A DNA stretch of 64,000 nucleotides from Symbiodinium kawagutii (GCA_009767595.1 VSDK01009419.1:393408-457407), one strand, 5' to 3'; shown: positions 10,405-24,558, counted from the first letter of the stretch. Numbers and translations: made by a program. Notes: a model not told the origin generated them from the letters alone.

Positions 10405-13400
10405 GTCCCCAGTTCCCTTGGCCTGTTGAGGAGATCGGCCCATGAAGTCCACAACGCCTGTGCTGAGGTCGTACACTGCACCTTGCAGCGGGAGGTCGGC
10501 CTTTCTGAAATTGCAACATATGCCAACTTGAAAGAAAGCAAATGGAAACATGCAAACAAACACACAAAAATGTATACAAAAGGCACAAAAGCATACAAAC
10601 ACCTCAAATATCAAACAAAAGCATCATCTCTTCAAAGGTCTTCAAAAGGTGTTCCCTGGAATCACATTGAGGATTTGCTTCGATTTGCTATCGAGAGGGG
10701 GGCACTTGCAGTCGAAGATGGGCGACGGTTTGTGAATGCCCCCTGATAGAATTTCATTGAAGACCCATAGCAGAGGTGCTTTGAATCTGTTCTACGTGAT
10801 TACATTTTAATTATGATTGCCAATTTGAGCAGGCCGGCCAACAGCTACACGTCACCCCAACCAACTGTTCCAATTGGTGTCATGTCCATGGACACAGACC
10901 ATCCGTGGGTGTCGTGCGGGATGTGGTGAGCTTCACTCCTGGGCCCCTGCCTTGAATCTCCACGTTTCCAGCGATCACACCCTCGCGGATGGCACGACCT
11001 TGAAGGAATGTTATTCTAATCCCCAGATTCAAACATCAGATCAACCTGCCAGGGCCAACCCAGAACAGATTGGAGCTTTTCATCATTGGAGCATATTGGA
11101 GCAACCTACGAGTATGGCTTCAAAGCTGCAAAGGAACAAATGCAAAGGAAAACTCGAATCTTTTGCCTCTTTTGCCCAAGAGAATCCTTAAATTTCAAAC
11201 TAAACACCAAGAGGGCACGTGTTCCACGGAGCTTTAGAGATCTCTACATGACTTGACCCATGGACCAAATACAGTGGTTCATGTTCGGAGCCGAATCATT
11301 GTGCCTGTGAATCTGCCTCCTTGCTTCTCCACCATCTACTAGGAGACATGAAATGCAGGGCGTGCCATGCGTGGTGAGCCATGCACCACTGGAGTCCCGT
11401 GGCGTTGGCACAAGCCTAGTCACTGTACTGAAGCAAATAGTCAATTGTATGGAACACATTGACTTTCACTGCGTGGGCAGCCACGAACTCTTCATCGGCC
11501 ATGGGCCCCATGTCGTACGTAGCCTGTGGCGGGGCTGTGAAGCAGAACTTGACCACGGTCTTTTTGGGAGACTGGTACTCGCCCAGTACTGCAAGTCGGT
11601 GAGGCTCAGGCTGTGGAAAGTTCCGCATACTTCAAAAGAATTGTGACCCAATTCAGGATGCTGGTAGTTTTTTGTTCAAATGTGACACCAACTCTGTTCA
11701 ACGCTTTTCGGTCTTTCATCGCATCAATTTTCGACTACATGCACTCCCAACTCCTGCAAAAGGAAAAAGAATGCTAAATATGTTTAGTTGCGAACACCGC
11801 AGGCATCGACACTTTCAAATCGCGCCTTTTCTGCCACAACCGACAAGTCGGACAGAAGACCATCTAACGCACTTGTTGGGGCCGCGGATTCCGTCTTCTT
11901 TGCCAAATAGGTCTCAGTATGATTCAGAGTGTCAGTTCAGTGAGAAGGACATGAGATAGACATCGTGATTTCATTGTGGCTACTTTTGCTCTGAACTCCA
12001 AACTCCAGTTCTTCAGGGAAGCCAAGGAAAGAAGTCTTGGATTAGGACGCACAAAAGATCTGCACGAAGAAACACTATACAAAAAGATTATCAAATACAA
12101 AATATCCTGTTGCATCAAGGTCCTTCAAAAAAGTGGTTAAACGCTTCAATAGTGCCATAGGACGCACAATGTCATGGATATTATGGGTTGACAATGAGTC
12201 TGTGTCTTTCCTTTGATGGGTTCCTGACAACCCACCACTGCTGCAGTACACATGCGCATTTCTACAGTCAGTCATATCAGGGCCATGGAACACAGTCTTT
12301 CATAATATTTCATGGCTTCATTTAAGAATATCTAAGATATTCAAAGTCATGCTGAAATGGCCGCTTGAGTCTTGGGTGAAACAAGCTCAGGCATGAGATG
12401 GGCATGCTGACAAGTACCTGACGCTTCATAGTTGCTATTTGAGGCGGTGAAAGGCTACTATACAGTAATACAATTTAACATAGCGATATCGCACACGGCA
12501 TCGCTTGGTCACCCACGGCAGCGAATGCCACTCGAGGGTACAAATGTTAGTGCTGATAAATTGAGCTGAATCGATCTCAAGACTTTGTGCACCCTATTGA
12601 TATGGAAGAAATTGAAACATGTCCAAACCAAATGTATGGTAGCTCATGCCAGGCGGAACTGTCTTATCCATTCTTTTTGGGTTTTTGGCCTCTAAATTCG
12701 TGGAGAAGGTTTGTGCAAACATCTTCGCCGCAACCCTCTCCCAGCCAAGGCAGCCTTAGTAGCACCATAGACAGCACCACATTTGGTGTGTCCCAAGACC
12801 ACGACCAAGCGGGACTTCAACTTGCCGATGCAAAATTCCAAGCTGCCAATCATGCTGCCTGATGCCGGACAGTTGCATCCATTGGAGCTGCAAAATTCAA
12901 TAAGTTCTGAGGTGATTTTTTCAATCTAACAAAGCCGGTAGCTGATCCTGGTCAGTCATACAGGAGTTTTGGAATGCCTAGTCGTCCTTCCTTAAGATCA
13001 GATCCTCTTGGGTCTCTTGGTTTGCTGACCACTTTTCTCCTTGGTCGGCTCCGCTATGAACCCATTAATTAGGAGTCATATTATATGAGTCATATAATCA
13101 TCAACCCATTGGCCAAAAGGGCCCATGCACATTTTTACTCAGGACAGAACTTTGAGAGACATTTGCAACATCGTGCAAGCTGGAAGGGTTTGACCATGCA
13201 AGACAGAAAAGGCAAATATCACGCATCAATTGAACGCAAAGAAGACTTCATACGCAAGGACCCAGCCACTGAAGCCACTGGCAGTGCGACCAAAAGATTC
13301 AAGACCAGAATGCAAGAATGCGAAATCGTATTTCGCAGTGTGATAGTGCAGTGATGTTGCCAAAAGCAAACACTCAAAGGGCTGCAGTCCCAACTTCTGA

Positions 13401-13950
13401 GTCCAAAATCTGTTTTTATACTGTTAAAACTAAAATCTCTGAAAAAACCTCCACAAAACTTCTGAAGTCTCAAGTCACCTTCTGCGTGGGTACAGGTATT
13501 CCCTGCGTTGCGCAGCACAAAAAGGTCCCCTGGCAGGGCATCAAAGATGGACTCCACCGGTGCTCGAGAATCTGCGCAGCCAATGACTGCTGTGTGAGGA
13601 GCCTGACCTGACGCAGAACCCAATAGAATTCATCACTGAACAGTGAGACATTTCAATTTGTGTAAACTTTGTGTGGTCGAAAGCTGACCCACGCGCTCCG
13701 GTTTCGAAAACAATGCACAATTAATATAGAACGTAAAAAAACCTAATAAATAATAAAGCAATGATTTGCACCAAATTTGTATACAAGGTTAGCTGTGCCT
13801 AGGACGCGTTCGAACATGGTACAACTTCCCATCCCAAGCTCCGTACGGAATTCCACCCATGGCCTTGATCTACCAATTCAAGGCGCATGCCCTGACTAGT
13901 GCGTGTGGCCAAGGGCTTGCCCTGGACGAATCGACGATTGCCTCGATCCG
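10405..13950 (-). CDS. Beta-carbonic anhydrase domain D6
   Basis: Cleanest domain in the window. Minus-strand exons: ~13950-13863 [10 protein letters not shown] to LELVDQG; 13607-13479, a 129-base exon carrying [19 protein letters not shown] through [19 protein letters not shown]; 12858-12735 [20 protein letters not shown] and [13 protein letters not shown] without an intron between them; ~11885-11820 [17 protein letters not shown]; ~11520-11416 [18 protein letters not shown]; ~11005-10937 [14 protein letters not shown]; and 10481-~10405 [17 protein letters not shown]. All zinc ligands and the Asp/Arg dyad are present. The first-to-second exon join restores DQGQAPHTA with a GC donor, and EIQG joins to AVYDL, also with GC. 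The GNTCTHAEG exon ends in GAAG|GTGAC, a normal GT donor. Confidence 0.87.
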
Positions 13951-14084
13951 TCGGTCCAATGGATTCGGATTCAAATTTGGAGTAAAGAAGTACAGTTCTT
14001 CCAACTCCAAACATGTTTTCAAAGTAAAGAGTATACTATGAGCATCTACAAGTACAGCATACATCAGTTTACAGAACTTTGTTC

Positions 14085-17000
14085 ACCAAGTACTCTTCAT
14101 CAATATGCTCAAGGTCTCGGTTGGGTCCGGTTAATTTTTTCCGGAAATCAACAAGGAAACAACGCCTCAAGTATGACGTGTGCTTCTCCAGGTCCAAAAC
14201 TCCCAACAAAACACGAAGAAATCCCAGGAGAAATGTTCACTTCTATGAATCGGTTGAAGCAAGCACACTCGAGTTTGGACACCACAGAGAAGTGAGGCGA
14301 CAGGAAGTGAGCCAAGGGAAAGTGGACTTTCGCCGTGCTCCGTTAGTCCATTCCCCTCCAACTGCCGCCGCAGCTACCTTCGCGCAGCATCTTCATGGCC
14401 TCTCCCGGTGGCACCGGTGGGTCTTGTGCAGTGCGCACTTTTTGAGTGTTTGCCTGAGCCCAGCTGGCAGCTCAGCCCAGGAGTGGCACCAGCAAGTTGC
14501 AGAATATGGTCAGTCCAAATGTGAACAAGCAGAATGTGTTGCATGACTGCACCTTCTGAACAACCAAACACCACGACAACCACACCCAGGCCACCAGTTG
14601 GTTGGGCACGTAATCGTTAGGATGTTAATAGTGGTGTACTATGGTTTACTCAACCAACAAAACAGAAATGCTGATAGGTACACTTACTACCCTCTCTGAC
14701 CGTGTATTGATTGCATTGCACAGACTTTTCGAGTGATTTTTGTGAGTTGGCAATCGGCATATTTCTATTTTTTCTGACTCCAAGAGGGCAATTGTCCGTA
14801 CTTGAGCGGTATGGCTTGGATCGCTTGAACCGGCAAAAGAATGAGAAACCGCTCTCAGATATGGGGAGGGTCATAACGATTTGTAACCAACGATCCCAAA
14901 AGGGGGTCTGTGCACATCTCAAGAAAGACTTAGTTTGGTGAACTTTGGATGTTCACCAAGGAAGGTTTGGGCTCAACCTGCCTGTGGTAGCCTTGCCTGA
15001 ACGTTTCAACGGACCGAACCATGACATCATCTGCTGGCTGGATAATCCATGAGGCTCTGTCCCATGAAGTTCTGGGTAGCGGAGAGTACTTACCTTTTGC
15101 AACCGCCAAACAGCTCATGCTGGACCGGTTAGAGGTGAATCTGACAGACAACGATTCCGCATTCCATTGCACTGCTGAGGGATATGGAGTTTTGCAGTTT
15201 GGCCCAAAGCTCACGACCATCTCCATGGACCAGGAGTTCCAATCTGAAGTTCTGATCTGGGGGGCATCGGTTCAATTGCCTTCTTTGCGGTGGACACTGT
15301 GGATGTGGACTTTGGACGGGAAAGAATGGTTACGTGACAACTTTATGCCATGAAATTCCAGCCACCTTGTCGGATCAACTGATTTTCTGACGAGCTAGAT
15401 ACGGCTTGGGCAACTCTTTGCTTGTAGCGTTATGCTGGAGGATTGACCGGGCAAACGCACGGAATCCTTGTACTGGCACAATGGGGACAAGCTGTCTCTT
15501 TCCATGTGGCCGGGGCATGTCAATGGCAATGCTCCTGCAAGGGGGCACTTCTCTTCTGTCAGTTGGTTGTTGCAAGTGGGCACTAGCCTTGGAAGTCCAG
15601 GATTGGCTATTTGGATTCCATGCAGGTCTCATGGACCCTTTTTGTCAGCGCCGCCTACGCATTCCAAGAATGCCTGCCTCAGGTTGAGGTACAGCCACAG
15701 GGAAATATGTGCAGTATGGAATCGATGGAGATTGGCACAACCGGATCCATGGCTTTGAAATTTCTGAATTGGCTATTGGATGCTTGAGTGTGACGTTCCC
15801 ATTTGCCCTTTCTGACTGTGCCGTTGCGTGGCCAGTGTGGTTTTGCTGCCAGGATATTGTGCAAGACCCAAGCGTGAGCCAGTGAGCCAGGTTTTTGATT
15901 CAGATGAATCCTTTCTTGGAGTATGCGGCATGCGCTCTAAGTGTTTTTGCTGACAACCCGTCAGCTTCCTAACTTTGCCATATATTTGCTCTACCAAAAG
16001 TGTTGTAGCAAACCTGGATGTGAAATCCTTGTTGGTAGTTCACGTGTGGCGGTGACCTTCCATGTGGATGCAGCCGCTCTGCGCATCAGCGCGTCTGCAT
16101 CATGCTCTGTCAGTGTCATTCTGTGACGTTCGTGGTTTGACTCACTCAACATAGTGAGCAGCACCCCGGTTCGCCCGAGATGGCCAGGCCGGGGCTTCCG
16201 ACACCATAAAAAGGGTTGCGCACTATGGCTAAGCCACACACATCACTAGTCTTCTGAGTCTTCTGAGTCTTCTGAGTCTTCTGAGTCTTCTGAGTCTTCT
16301 GTCAATGAGTTTCCTTTCTACTCACCACTGTGCCTGTGTCACAGTTGATGGTACTCGCACTGTCACAGGCCCTTGCGCTGCAGGCACACGTGCACCTGGT
16401 GCGGGTGAACGGGAACAGCCATCGCTGCTACAAAATGCAGTTCTTCGAATCCGATCAGAATCCTGGATTTGAAATCAAATGTCGCGGTCAAAATCGGTCA
16501 AACGTCTTGATATGAAGCCTCTGCATGTCATGCTTCATTTTCTATAACAGTATGACCCCCGAAGCTGTGGGCTTGGCACGAAGGACCGACCTGGAGCCAC
16601 ATAGCTGTGGGCTTGGCCACCGGGATACACAAGCCGCGGCGATAGGACCTGTGGCAGATTCTCCCAGATCCTAAGTGACCTCATGGACCATCCCATCTCT
16701 ACCATCTCTACATATTTCTACCATATCTATCCAATTAGAATCCAATTCTATCATATTCTATCCATATAATTGTCTAGACTGTATTACATTTGTCGCATTG
16801 TCCATGCAGTGATGTCCTAATCATAGCAGTGTAACATAGTGTACTATAACATTAGTAATTACATATTAGTACACTAGTGACAAAAAAAATACTGTGCATA
16901 CAGCATCATACAGCATCCATCAAGTTGAGAGGTTGCCAGCTGTAGGGTAAATTCAGGTTTGATCAATCGTCGTGGATCTGCCACTGGACAACGCGTGACA

Positions 17001-18872
17001 ACGCCCGACATTCAGATTTCTGGTGATCCGTTCATATCGCCAACATCCTGATTCAATGATGAGTAAAAGAACAGCTGTGATCTGCTGACTGTCCTTTGAA
17101 ACTTGGAGACCCTTGATGCAAAATAGCAAAGCCGTCACACGTCACACAGAGTAGCCCAATGCCCGTCTCCTGGCCTGCTGCGTTCTGCTATGTGACACAT
17201 ACCCAGACATTGCGGCTTCCTTTCGGCAAAGTGCAGCTGAGGTGTGCCATTTGAGAGAAAGAAACGCTACGCCATGCTACGCCAAACCAGGTTGTGGCTT
17301 CCCCCTCTGCGTCCTCAACGCCAGTGGCAGGAAAGGGCAGCTGGGAGAAGTGGCTGAGCTTGAGCCAGGAGCCAAGGGAGTACCACTTTGTCATAGAAAA
17401 TGCTTTGGGTGGCACTTGGTCGCTATCTCACAACCTGATCACAACAAGGGTCACTGCGACAGCTTTCACTGAAGCCGCTTCACTAGGTGCTTTTTAAATC
17501 TCTTGAAGGTTTAATGACCGTACATGGGTTTACACTGCACTTCCACAAGTGCATCGGCGCCTTTGGTGGCGCGCAAAAAAATCGCACGGCACCCGCTGCC
17601 AAAGAGCTGCAGCCAGTTGAGCCGAAGACCTACATTTAAAGATCTTAAACTGCTGAAGAAAGCGGAAATTGGTAAACCACTTGGAAAGGAAAGGGATATG
17701 CTCCTCCCATTGAGGCATGCTGCCTCTGGCTAAATAGGGTATCACTTGTCAAGGAGGTTCCTTCCTCAGTTTCATGTCATGGAAATTTAAGAATCTCCTT
17801 TACGCGCTTTGATCTGCACAGAATGGATACAGCAAAGACGACCGATAACATATACCTTGAGCCTCCAGACCCGAAGAATTCGTAGGGTCCCATTTGAAAC
17901 CCGGGGTTTCCAAAGTTCCAAAGAAAACCCGGGGGTTGTAAAATCCTGACATTTCCCGCACTCACCGCCCATGCAACGTCTTGTTCAAACCGGTGAAGTT
18001 CTCGAATTTGACCATCTTAAACTTAGCGCTCCAGTTTTCTTCTTCAGATGTTCAAAAAAAACATGTTGGTGTGGATGATCTTCTGGTGGTTCTAACCCGT
18101 GAAATTTTCACGGGGTATCACGGGTAAATCATGGGTTAGTCACGGGTTAGGGAAACCCAGGGTTTGTGTTGGAAACCCGGGGTTTTGCTTCAAAATTGCG
18201 GGTTACAGGCCTAAAGCACGGGTCAATCACTGGATAATCGCGAGTTAGTCACGGGTTGCTATACTTATGAAGTACTGACCCGAACTTTTTCATCAAAGCC
18301 ACAAAAAATCTGAAAAAATATGTTAGAGGATGATATTTTGCAATGGTTTCCAAAAAATTCTGAAAAAACCAACAGAGACCATTCAAAAAGCTGTTTTCGA
18401 AGGTCTTGTGGGAAAACCCGGGGTTTTACTACAAACCTGGGGTTTTTACATCAATCATGGTAAAACCCAGGGTTTCCATTTGCACCCGACAAATTTCTAG
18501 GGTGTAGATGCTAAGGGTAGATATATGTCTTCTGGGGGGCCCTCATGTACCGACTCAGGAATGGATTCGACGTCAACATAACTTTGAGATCCTTCAAGAC
18601 ACTTCAAAACTATGGGACCAATGAGACCGTGGTTTCAATTACCTTTGGGCTCTCACTTTGAGCTGCACCTCCTTTAAATTGATTTGGCAGCTGGGAGTGC
18701 GACCAAGAAAATCTGCAGAGGCAGAAAATTGACGCCAGGGCAATGGGCAATTTGCACTGCCTGCTTGACACTTATAGCGTTATGGCATTAGAGCCATTTG
18801 CACAAATATCGAATTCCACTGGAGCCGCCAATCATGTCGTAAACGCGTTTCAGCGTCGACTCTTGTACGTGG
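14085..18872 (-). CDS. Unidentified exons between D5 and D6 (possible extra domain or linker)
   Basis: Several short minus-strand blocks look coding but match no family I recognise: ~18868-18780 (VQESTLKRVYDMIGGSSG), ~17430-17270 (MTKWYSLGSWLKLSHFSQLP), ~16150-16030 (MTLTEHDADALMRRAAAS), ~15560-15375 (QLVPIVPVQGFRAFARSI), ~15226-14985 (MSCLAVAKGKYSPLPRTSWD) and ~14150-14085 (KLTGPNRDLEHIDEEYLV). They lie where a domain linker would be, on the strand of the gene. The 15.0-15.35 kb block is also open on the plus strand (110 residues, TDNDSAFHCTAEGYGVLQFG), so its coding strand is uncertain. Transcript data would be needed to assign these. Confidence 0.35.
16250..16301. repeat. 9-bp tandem repeat (TCTTCTGAG)
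   Basis: Six near-perfect consecutive copies in intron sequence. Confidence 0.92.
17896..18475. repeat. Cluster of AAACCCSGGGTTT palindromes
   Basis: Seven near-palindromes of the form AAACCC(C/A/T)GGGGTTT occur at 17896-17910, 17924-17937, 18153-18165, 18173-18186, 18413-18427, 18433-18447 and 18462-18475. They are mixed with ACGGGTTAG and CACGGGTAAAT variants around 18110-18260. The spacing is irregular, so this is not a simple tandem array. It is in an intron of the CA gene; function unknown. Confidence 0.8.
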
Positions 18873-19307
18873 CTTGGAGCCTGCACACCGCAAATGCAAA
18901 ACCAAATAATGGCTGGGGGACAACTAAGAATAATATGGTATGATATGGCTGTATGCCATGTTGAAAGTAAACCTTGACTGCCCAAACCTGGCATGCTGCG
19001 GATTTGGCCTGTGGGCGTGATGAGACAAAAAAAAATGCTCCTCAAACTGCCACCCTTTTGATGTTGCAAGCCGAGACCCCTGTGGTCCCAGGCCTGGAAT
19101 GCTCCTAATTGCCCTTCAGCCTTGACACGGCAGCGAAACAGCGGTCTTTTACATCGACAAGGACACTGTCTTTTTGTCTTTTTTTTGCCTTCAAAAAACC
19201 GATCCTCAACTAGGCCCAGGCTCTCCACTCAATCATCGTCAAGGCTTTCAACAACTGCCAAGCTTGACTTAGAGCACTGGACCTGACACTGTCAGGTCAT
19301 GCCTGGC

Positions 19308-22300
19308 CTCTGCAAATAGGGGCTCTCTCCCAGCCACTGTACGCGTCCAGTGTCCAAATCCTCAACTAGAACAGTGAATCAGCAAGCTGTTGCATCTATG
19401 CATATCTATGCAAATACATGGCGGCTGGTGCACAGGTTGTCAGCAAGAGCATACCCAAAAAACATGAGTTATAGGACTTATCAGCAAATGTGCGGGCAGG
19501 GCAAATGAGATTGTCACCATGGTTTACATAGGGCTAATTTCTCAACGTTCGAACTTGAGCGGCTAATAAATCTGTCCCCCAAACACATCAGAAAAAATCT
19601 GTCAGCTGCATTGTGGCCAAAAAAGTCGAGTTAGGTGTGCTATAACTGCTACACAATGACATGTCACGTCGAACATATCACAAGGTTCCTGTCTCTCCAA
19701 CGTGGAAAATCCGAACACATCACTTCCCAAGTCAACAAACTGTTTAGCATCATTACCGCTTGATTTCAACTTGATTGAAATTTGCAGAGGGAAATGGCTG
19801 GATGTGAACCTGGAACTGAGAATGGAAGCAACGAGAAATGCAATTTCAGCATCTGGAATTCACACATATTCACACAGGAATTCACATGCAAAATAATGAT
19901 ATCAGCTTGGTGACGTAAATGCCACCTTGAAGCATCACTTCTCCAGAGCGGACCTGTGAAAAGCAATTTCTCAAAATATGCTTCGTGTGTGTCGACCACC
20001 TGCCCGTTTCGAGCCCTGCTTGTTGTGTAGCCGTAGCCCAAAGCAAAGATTTGGTAAGCGAGAGGCTAGAGGAAGTCAAATGTTTCAAGATGTGTCAAGC
20101 CTGCATGAACTGAAAACAGGCAATTCAATGTTGGATCTCACGGTAGAATGAATCAGAATCCTGAAAACGTCTCAGCCCCCACCTTTCCCCCCACCACAGG
20201 GCTATTGTCAATAAGGAAGTCCATGCTTTTGAAGACGTTCACTTTGACCTTAGCTGTTCGGCTCCGCTCTGCTAGGCACAGGGAAGACTTGTCGCACAGA
20301 ATCTGTATCACAATTCCCAGTCACAGAGATCGCTCAACTGGAATAACATTCAAAATCTAACATGATCCCAAGTCCATCCAAGTCGATCCAAGTCCATGAA
20401 ATTGTGGAAGTTCCACGGCTCAGTGCATTCAGCTACGGTTCCCATGACAACCCACAGCTGCAGCCGGACACATCCAAACCGAGCATCCGCGGCATGAGAG
20501 ATCTCGTTTTCGCTGGGACCAATGCCCTTGTTGCCTGACAGCTCCTTCTCCGCCTGACAGCCCCCGCACGACCCAATGATGGCAGCTTTTCCTAGGGCTC
20601 TTGATTCCAAGCTAACCAACGTCACAACCGAATTGACAGCATAAGTTGACACTGGTCATCCAACCAGCTTGGCTGAAGAAGCTCAGTCATCTGAGCTGGG
20701 CTTGATTCCATCCATTGATTCTCTTGAGTTTGGGGCGTGCGAAACTGGAAGCAATTCTAGCTTGGTAACTTTGCCAGGAAATTGGACCAGTTGTCAAAAA
20801 GATTACATATAACATATTTTTTGTATTTAGTAAGGTTCCAAAGAACACCATGGTTATCAAATAGAGAAGCATTCATGATCAAGAAAACTCGTGAATAGTC
20901 CAATGCACAAATCCACCAAAATTGTGCACATTATATAGTTGGCAAATAGTTGTAATTGATAGCATAGCAATTGACAATAACTGATAGCACTGGATATTGA
21001 TTTACACATACATCATATCCGCGACCATGTGTGATCATGATACAACAATGTATGCTATGTACTTGTCTAAAATAAACACTTCAATACACATTTAATCCGT
21101 TTGTTTTAAACTTGTGATCTCTGAATTTCAAGCAGATCGGCTACCGGGTGCCTTCTGGGCGACATCAGAAAGGCCTGCCAGCAGCTCACCCAGCGCGTTC
21201 GTTGGTTCCTGAGATGACACCAGAGGTGGAGACCGGAGGAGAAGTGTCGCTACTGTGGCGATTGACATTGAAACAAACTTAGATACAAAAAACAAAAAAC
21301 AATTAAAAACCTATTCATATTTAATCATGATCAAATCATCATCAATAGCATTTATCATCACATGAATGTCATTTTTCACAATGTTGCGCAATATGGGGCG
21401 AAATCAAATCTACATATCATCCTAGCTGAGTCCAGATTTTCCATCCGATTGCCTGAATGGAAGTAGGAAACAACATACACAAGCCACAAGCCAAATGCAG
21501 CAATGGTCCTTCTAGGTTGAAGCAAAATAAAGAAACTTCCCCAAACACCAAACGCAGGTCCCTGGTACGAGTACACCACACCACATACATGACAAATCAA
21601 TTGCAGTCAAGGGTCGGACACTGCGGTTTTGCCCTTGTTGGTGAGGTAGTGACTAGTGGCACCCTTGATGGCGCCACAGTTCGTGTGACCCAGGATGAGA
21701 ATCATTTTGGTATTCAGGGCACCAACGCAGAACCTCATCGCACTTCACAGTGAGGCTTTCAGCAAAGCAAAAAATGGAAACAAAACATATCTGTGGGGCA
21801 ATGGGCGCTCAGTCCCTTCTGGGATATTTGACACTATTTGACGATGTTCTCTGATTACCGTTCTTGCATGATGTGTGAGTCAGTTTCAGCCTTGTTCATG
21901 GAGGACATGCAGGATCCTTGCATTCCATTCGATTAGAACATCTGTCAAACCACTCTGCAAACAAGCTGCAGCCTAAGTTAACTTGAGCTTTGAACTTTAG
22001 AAGCAAAATAGTTTTATATATTCCATTTGATTCCACTTCACTGCTTGTCGCAGATCCAGCCCCTTAGAAGTATTGGCAACATCTGGGGATATCTGGGGAC
22101 CGCACTCAAGAGAACCAAGAACACTGCCTTCCGAATGTACACCTTGGCAGCGTCAAAGCGAGCTGCTTGGAGTCTTTGTTTCAACGGAAATCAGCCGTTT
22201 GGTATCTTTTGATGGATGATATGTTGTGTCGATGTCTGAACAGTGGTCAAGGGTGTCCAATTCTGTGATTCACACAGCTGGCAAAGCCGAACAACTTGCA

Positions 22301-24558
22301 AAGGACATAAAGTATCAAAGTCACGGTGCACAAAGAGAGGGAGAGAGGAACAAAACACGGAAATCTCTGAACTTCACGAAGGATCCACCTGCTGTATCCT
22401 TTCACCAAAGGCAAGCTGCAAGTGTTGCCAGCGTTTCTGAGCACAAATAAGTCCTCAGAGTGCCAACAACGCATGAATTCCGCTGCCTCATAAAAGTGGC
22501 TGCAGAAATGTTGAGCAAATACCAAGGAGAACAATGAAGAAATGATAGCCTGGGATAGCCTGGCATTGGGATAGCCTGGGATTGGGTCCAAACAGCATCC
22601 CAACTCTGAAAAGATTGCCATACAGGATAGCAGGGTACATGCAGGAAACCATCCAAACGCCCAGTGGAAGCCCCTGGTGACTGATGACCTGCAACCATGG
22701 CTCTCCCGGCAAAGTGTCAAAGACCAGTTCCAAAGGTACTCGGGAATCTGCGCACCCCAAGACCTAGCGCTCGAACATCCAAAGGGCTGAGATACCTTCC
22801 CCGTGCTTGCCCAGTGAGTTGAGGAACACGCCAAAGCAAACTAAATCAAATAAGCAATACATACAACCCAGCAAGTATGTTAACCAAAATGATTTGTATT
22901 TAGAATTGCGGCGCTTCTTCCAGTGCTCCAAACAGGGACTTTCCATGCCAAGGGACTGCAGCGTGAGGTTGCTGACCCACAGTGGCCAGCGCCTTGCGCC
23001 TGGGTGAAAGGGGGGGCAGATTCTCTGCCGATGGCTGTTTGATTTTTTTTGGTGTCGGCTAATGCTTGATGTATGTATGTTTGAGTAGATTCTTTATCAT
23101 TTACTGTGATTCTCTATATTTCTCTATGACTCTTTGGTTCTCATTGTGGATGCTTCTTTTTCTCGACACCTGCTTCTCCGTAAAACACTCCTGCTGTCAT
23201 GCGAACGACTGCTTTCTCACAAATTGCAGGAAAGTAATGGCGCCCCCAGAAGCAAATGCGAAAGTTCCAGTAATCACACTTGACTTCTGGACAACAAACA
23301 AACAGCTTTGACACGTCTTGCCTTCAAGTTAGGAATCATATATGCAATCCATGCTACAAGTATGATTAAACTCGTGGAAAACAGCTAACATGTGCTATCT
23401 ATTGAATCGTTTCGACTGGAAGCCCACATCACCGAGCCAAACCACCCAGTGACCATTTGCAAGGTCCAAAATCTACAACAGGAAAAACCATGAACCCTTT
23501 CTCCACCACTTGATTCAAGGATTTTCAGCTCCTTGACAAAACATTGTGCTTTGCAAATGAGGCCTCTCCACGCCAAGTAAATAAAAAGTGATGCACACGG
23601 AAAACAAGTAGCCGCTCGTAAGAGGAGTGTCATATGGCAAACTACAAGCATGAGCAGAGACACCACAATGGCTTAACATCTTAACATAGCTTAACACCTT
23701 CGTACATTGTTAGAGTCTACGCTGTCTCCTTGCGAACATGCAACTGCATCTTAGGCCCTTCTGCAGCTAGACCAAATTTATGAAAAAGTGTTCTTTCCAC
23801 AGCAAATGATCATGTCTTCTCAAACACACCATGCAGTATGTAAAATTCACCTTCAGATATGCAGCCATTGAAGAATCTGTGGGGGAGAACACTCCTTCCA
23901 TGCCGAAGCTCATCACTGCATCGACCTTGCCGGCTTCCGGTGCTCCTTTTGCGAAGCGGAGGTTCCCTGCGGCACCAGAAGGAGACCCGAAAGGTGAAGA
24001 GTGTCCAAGCAGCCGAGCATTCTGAGGATGTGGATCGGCACTGGTTGGTTCATGCTGGTTCGCTTTCGCAAGTACAATAGGTTATAGTAGCTTGCTCTAA
24101 CCAACTCTCTCCAGGCAGCAAAGAAATAATTCAAACATGATGAACAACTTGTTCAAATGTGTTGAAACGATAGCCTGACTTCAATCTCGCACCTTCCTTC
24201 AGCAGTTTCAATGCCTCTGGACCAGGCAACGGAGGATCCTGTCAGATGTCTGAAGATGCGAGAACAAAGAGATGCCACAACTGATCCTCCAACGATGTCC
24301 AAGAACAACGCTTTCATCCATAAATCATGAAGATGTAGAGCGATATAGCCGCCAAACCCTGGCTGTAGGATTTGCAACCATAGACAACATACCACCATAG
24401 AATACATAAAGACATCTGAAGACCGCTTACCTTCCATTTATCCTTTGGTCTTTTATATTTTACCGGCGCCTCTGGCGTTCGCACTCCATGGCGTCCGAAG
24501 AGCACGGAGGAATCGGAAGCGCCAGCCACGCTGGGTGGCACATACCTGGGAGCGAAGC
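19308..24558 (-). CDS. Beta-carbonic anhydrase domain D5
   Basis: Minus-strand blocks: ~24558-24431 (FAPRYVPPSVAGASDSS, linker, ending AAG|GTAAGC); ~24020-23880 (AGNLRFAKGAPEAGK, the GNxRF block); ~23005-22955 (ALATVGQQPHAAV); 22763-22704 (VLGCADSRVPLELVFDTLPG); 22453-~22417 ([12 protein letters not shown]); ~21738-21612 (FCVGALNTKMILILGHTNCG and on to GAIKGAT); ~21212-21140 (ALGELLAGLSDVAQKA); ~20560-20483 (GPSENEISHAADA); ~20248-20195 (VNVFKSMDFL); 19953-19916 (RSGEVMLQGGIY); and ~19362-19308 (DLDTGRVQWLGESP). Zinc ligands and dyad are intact. The exon carrying THAEGSxxGSLE was not found. DTLPG joins DLFV using GA or another non-GT donor. GGIY ends at a normal GT donor. Confidence 0.8.

Noticed and set aside
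10078..10746. 222-residue plus-strand ORF
   Set aside because: It runs antisense across the D6 AVYDLSTG exon and an AT-rich intron. No domain was recognised, although its last ~30 residues look coding-like.
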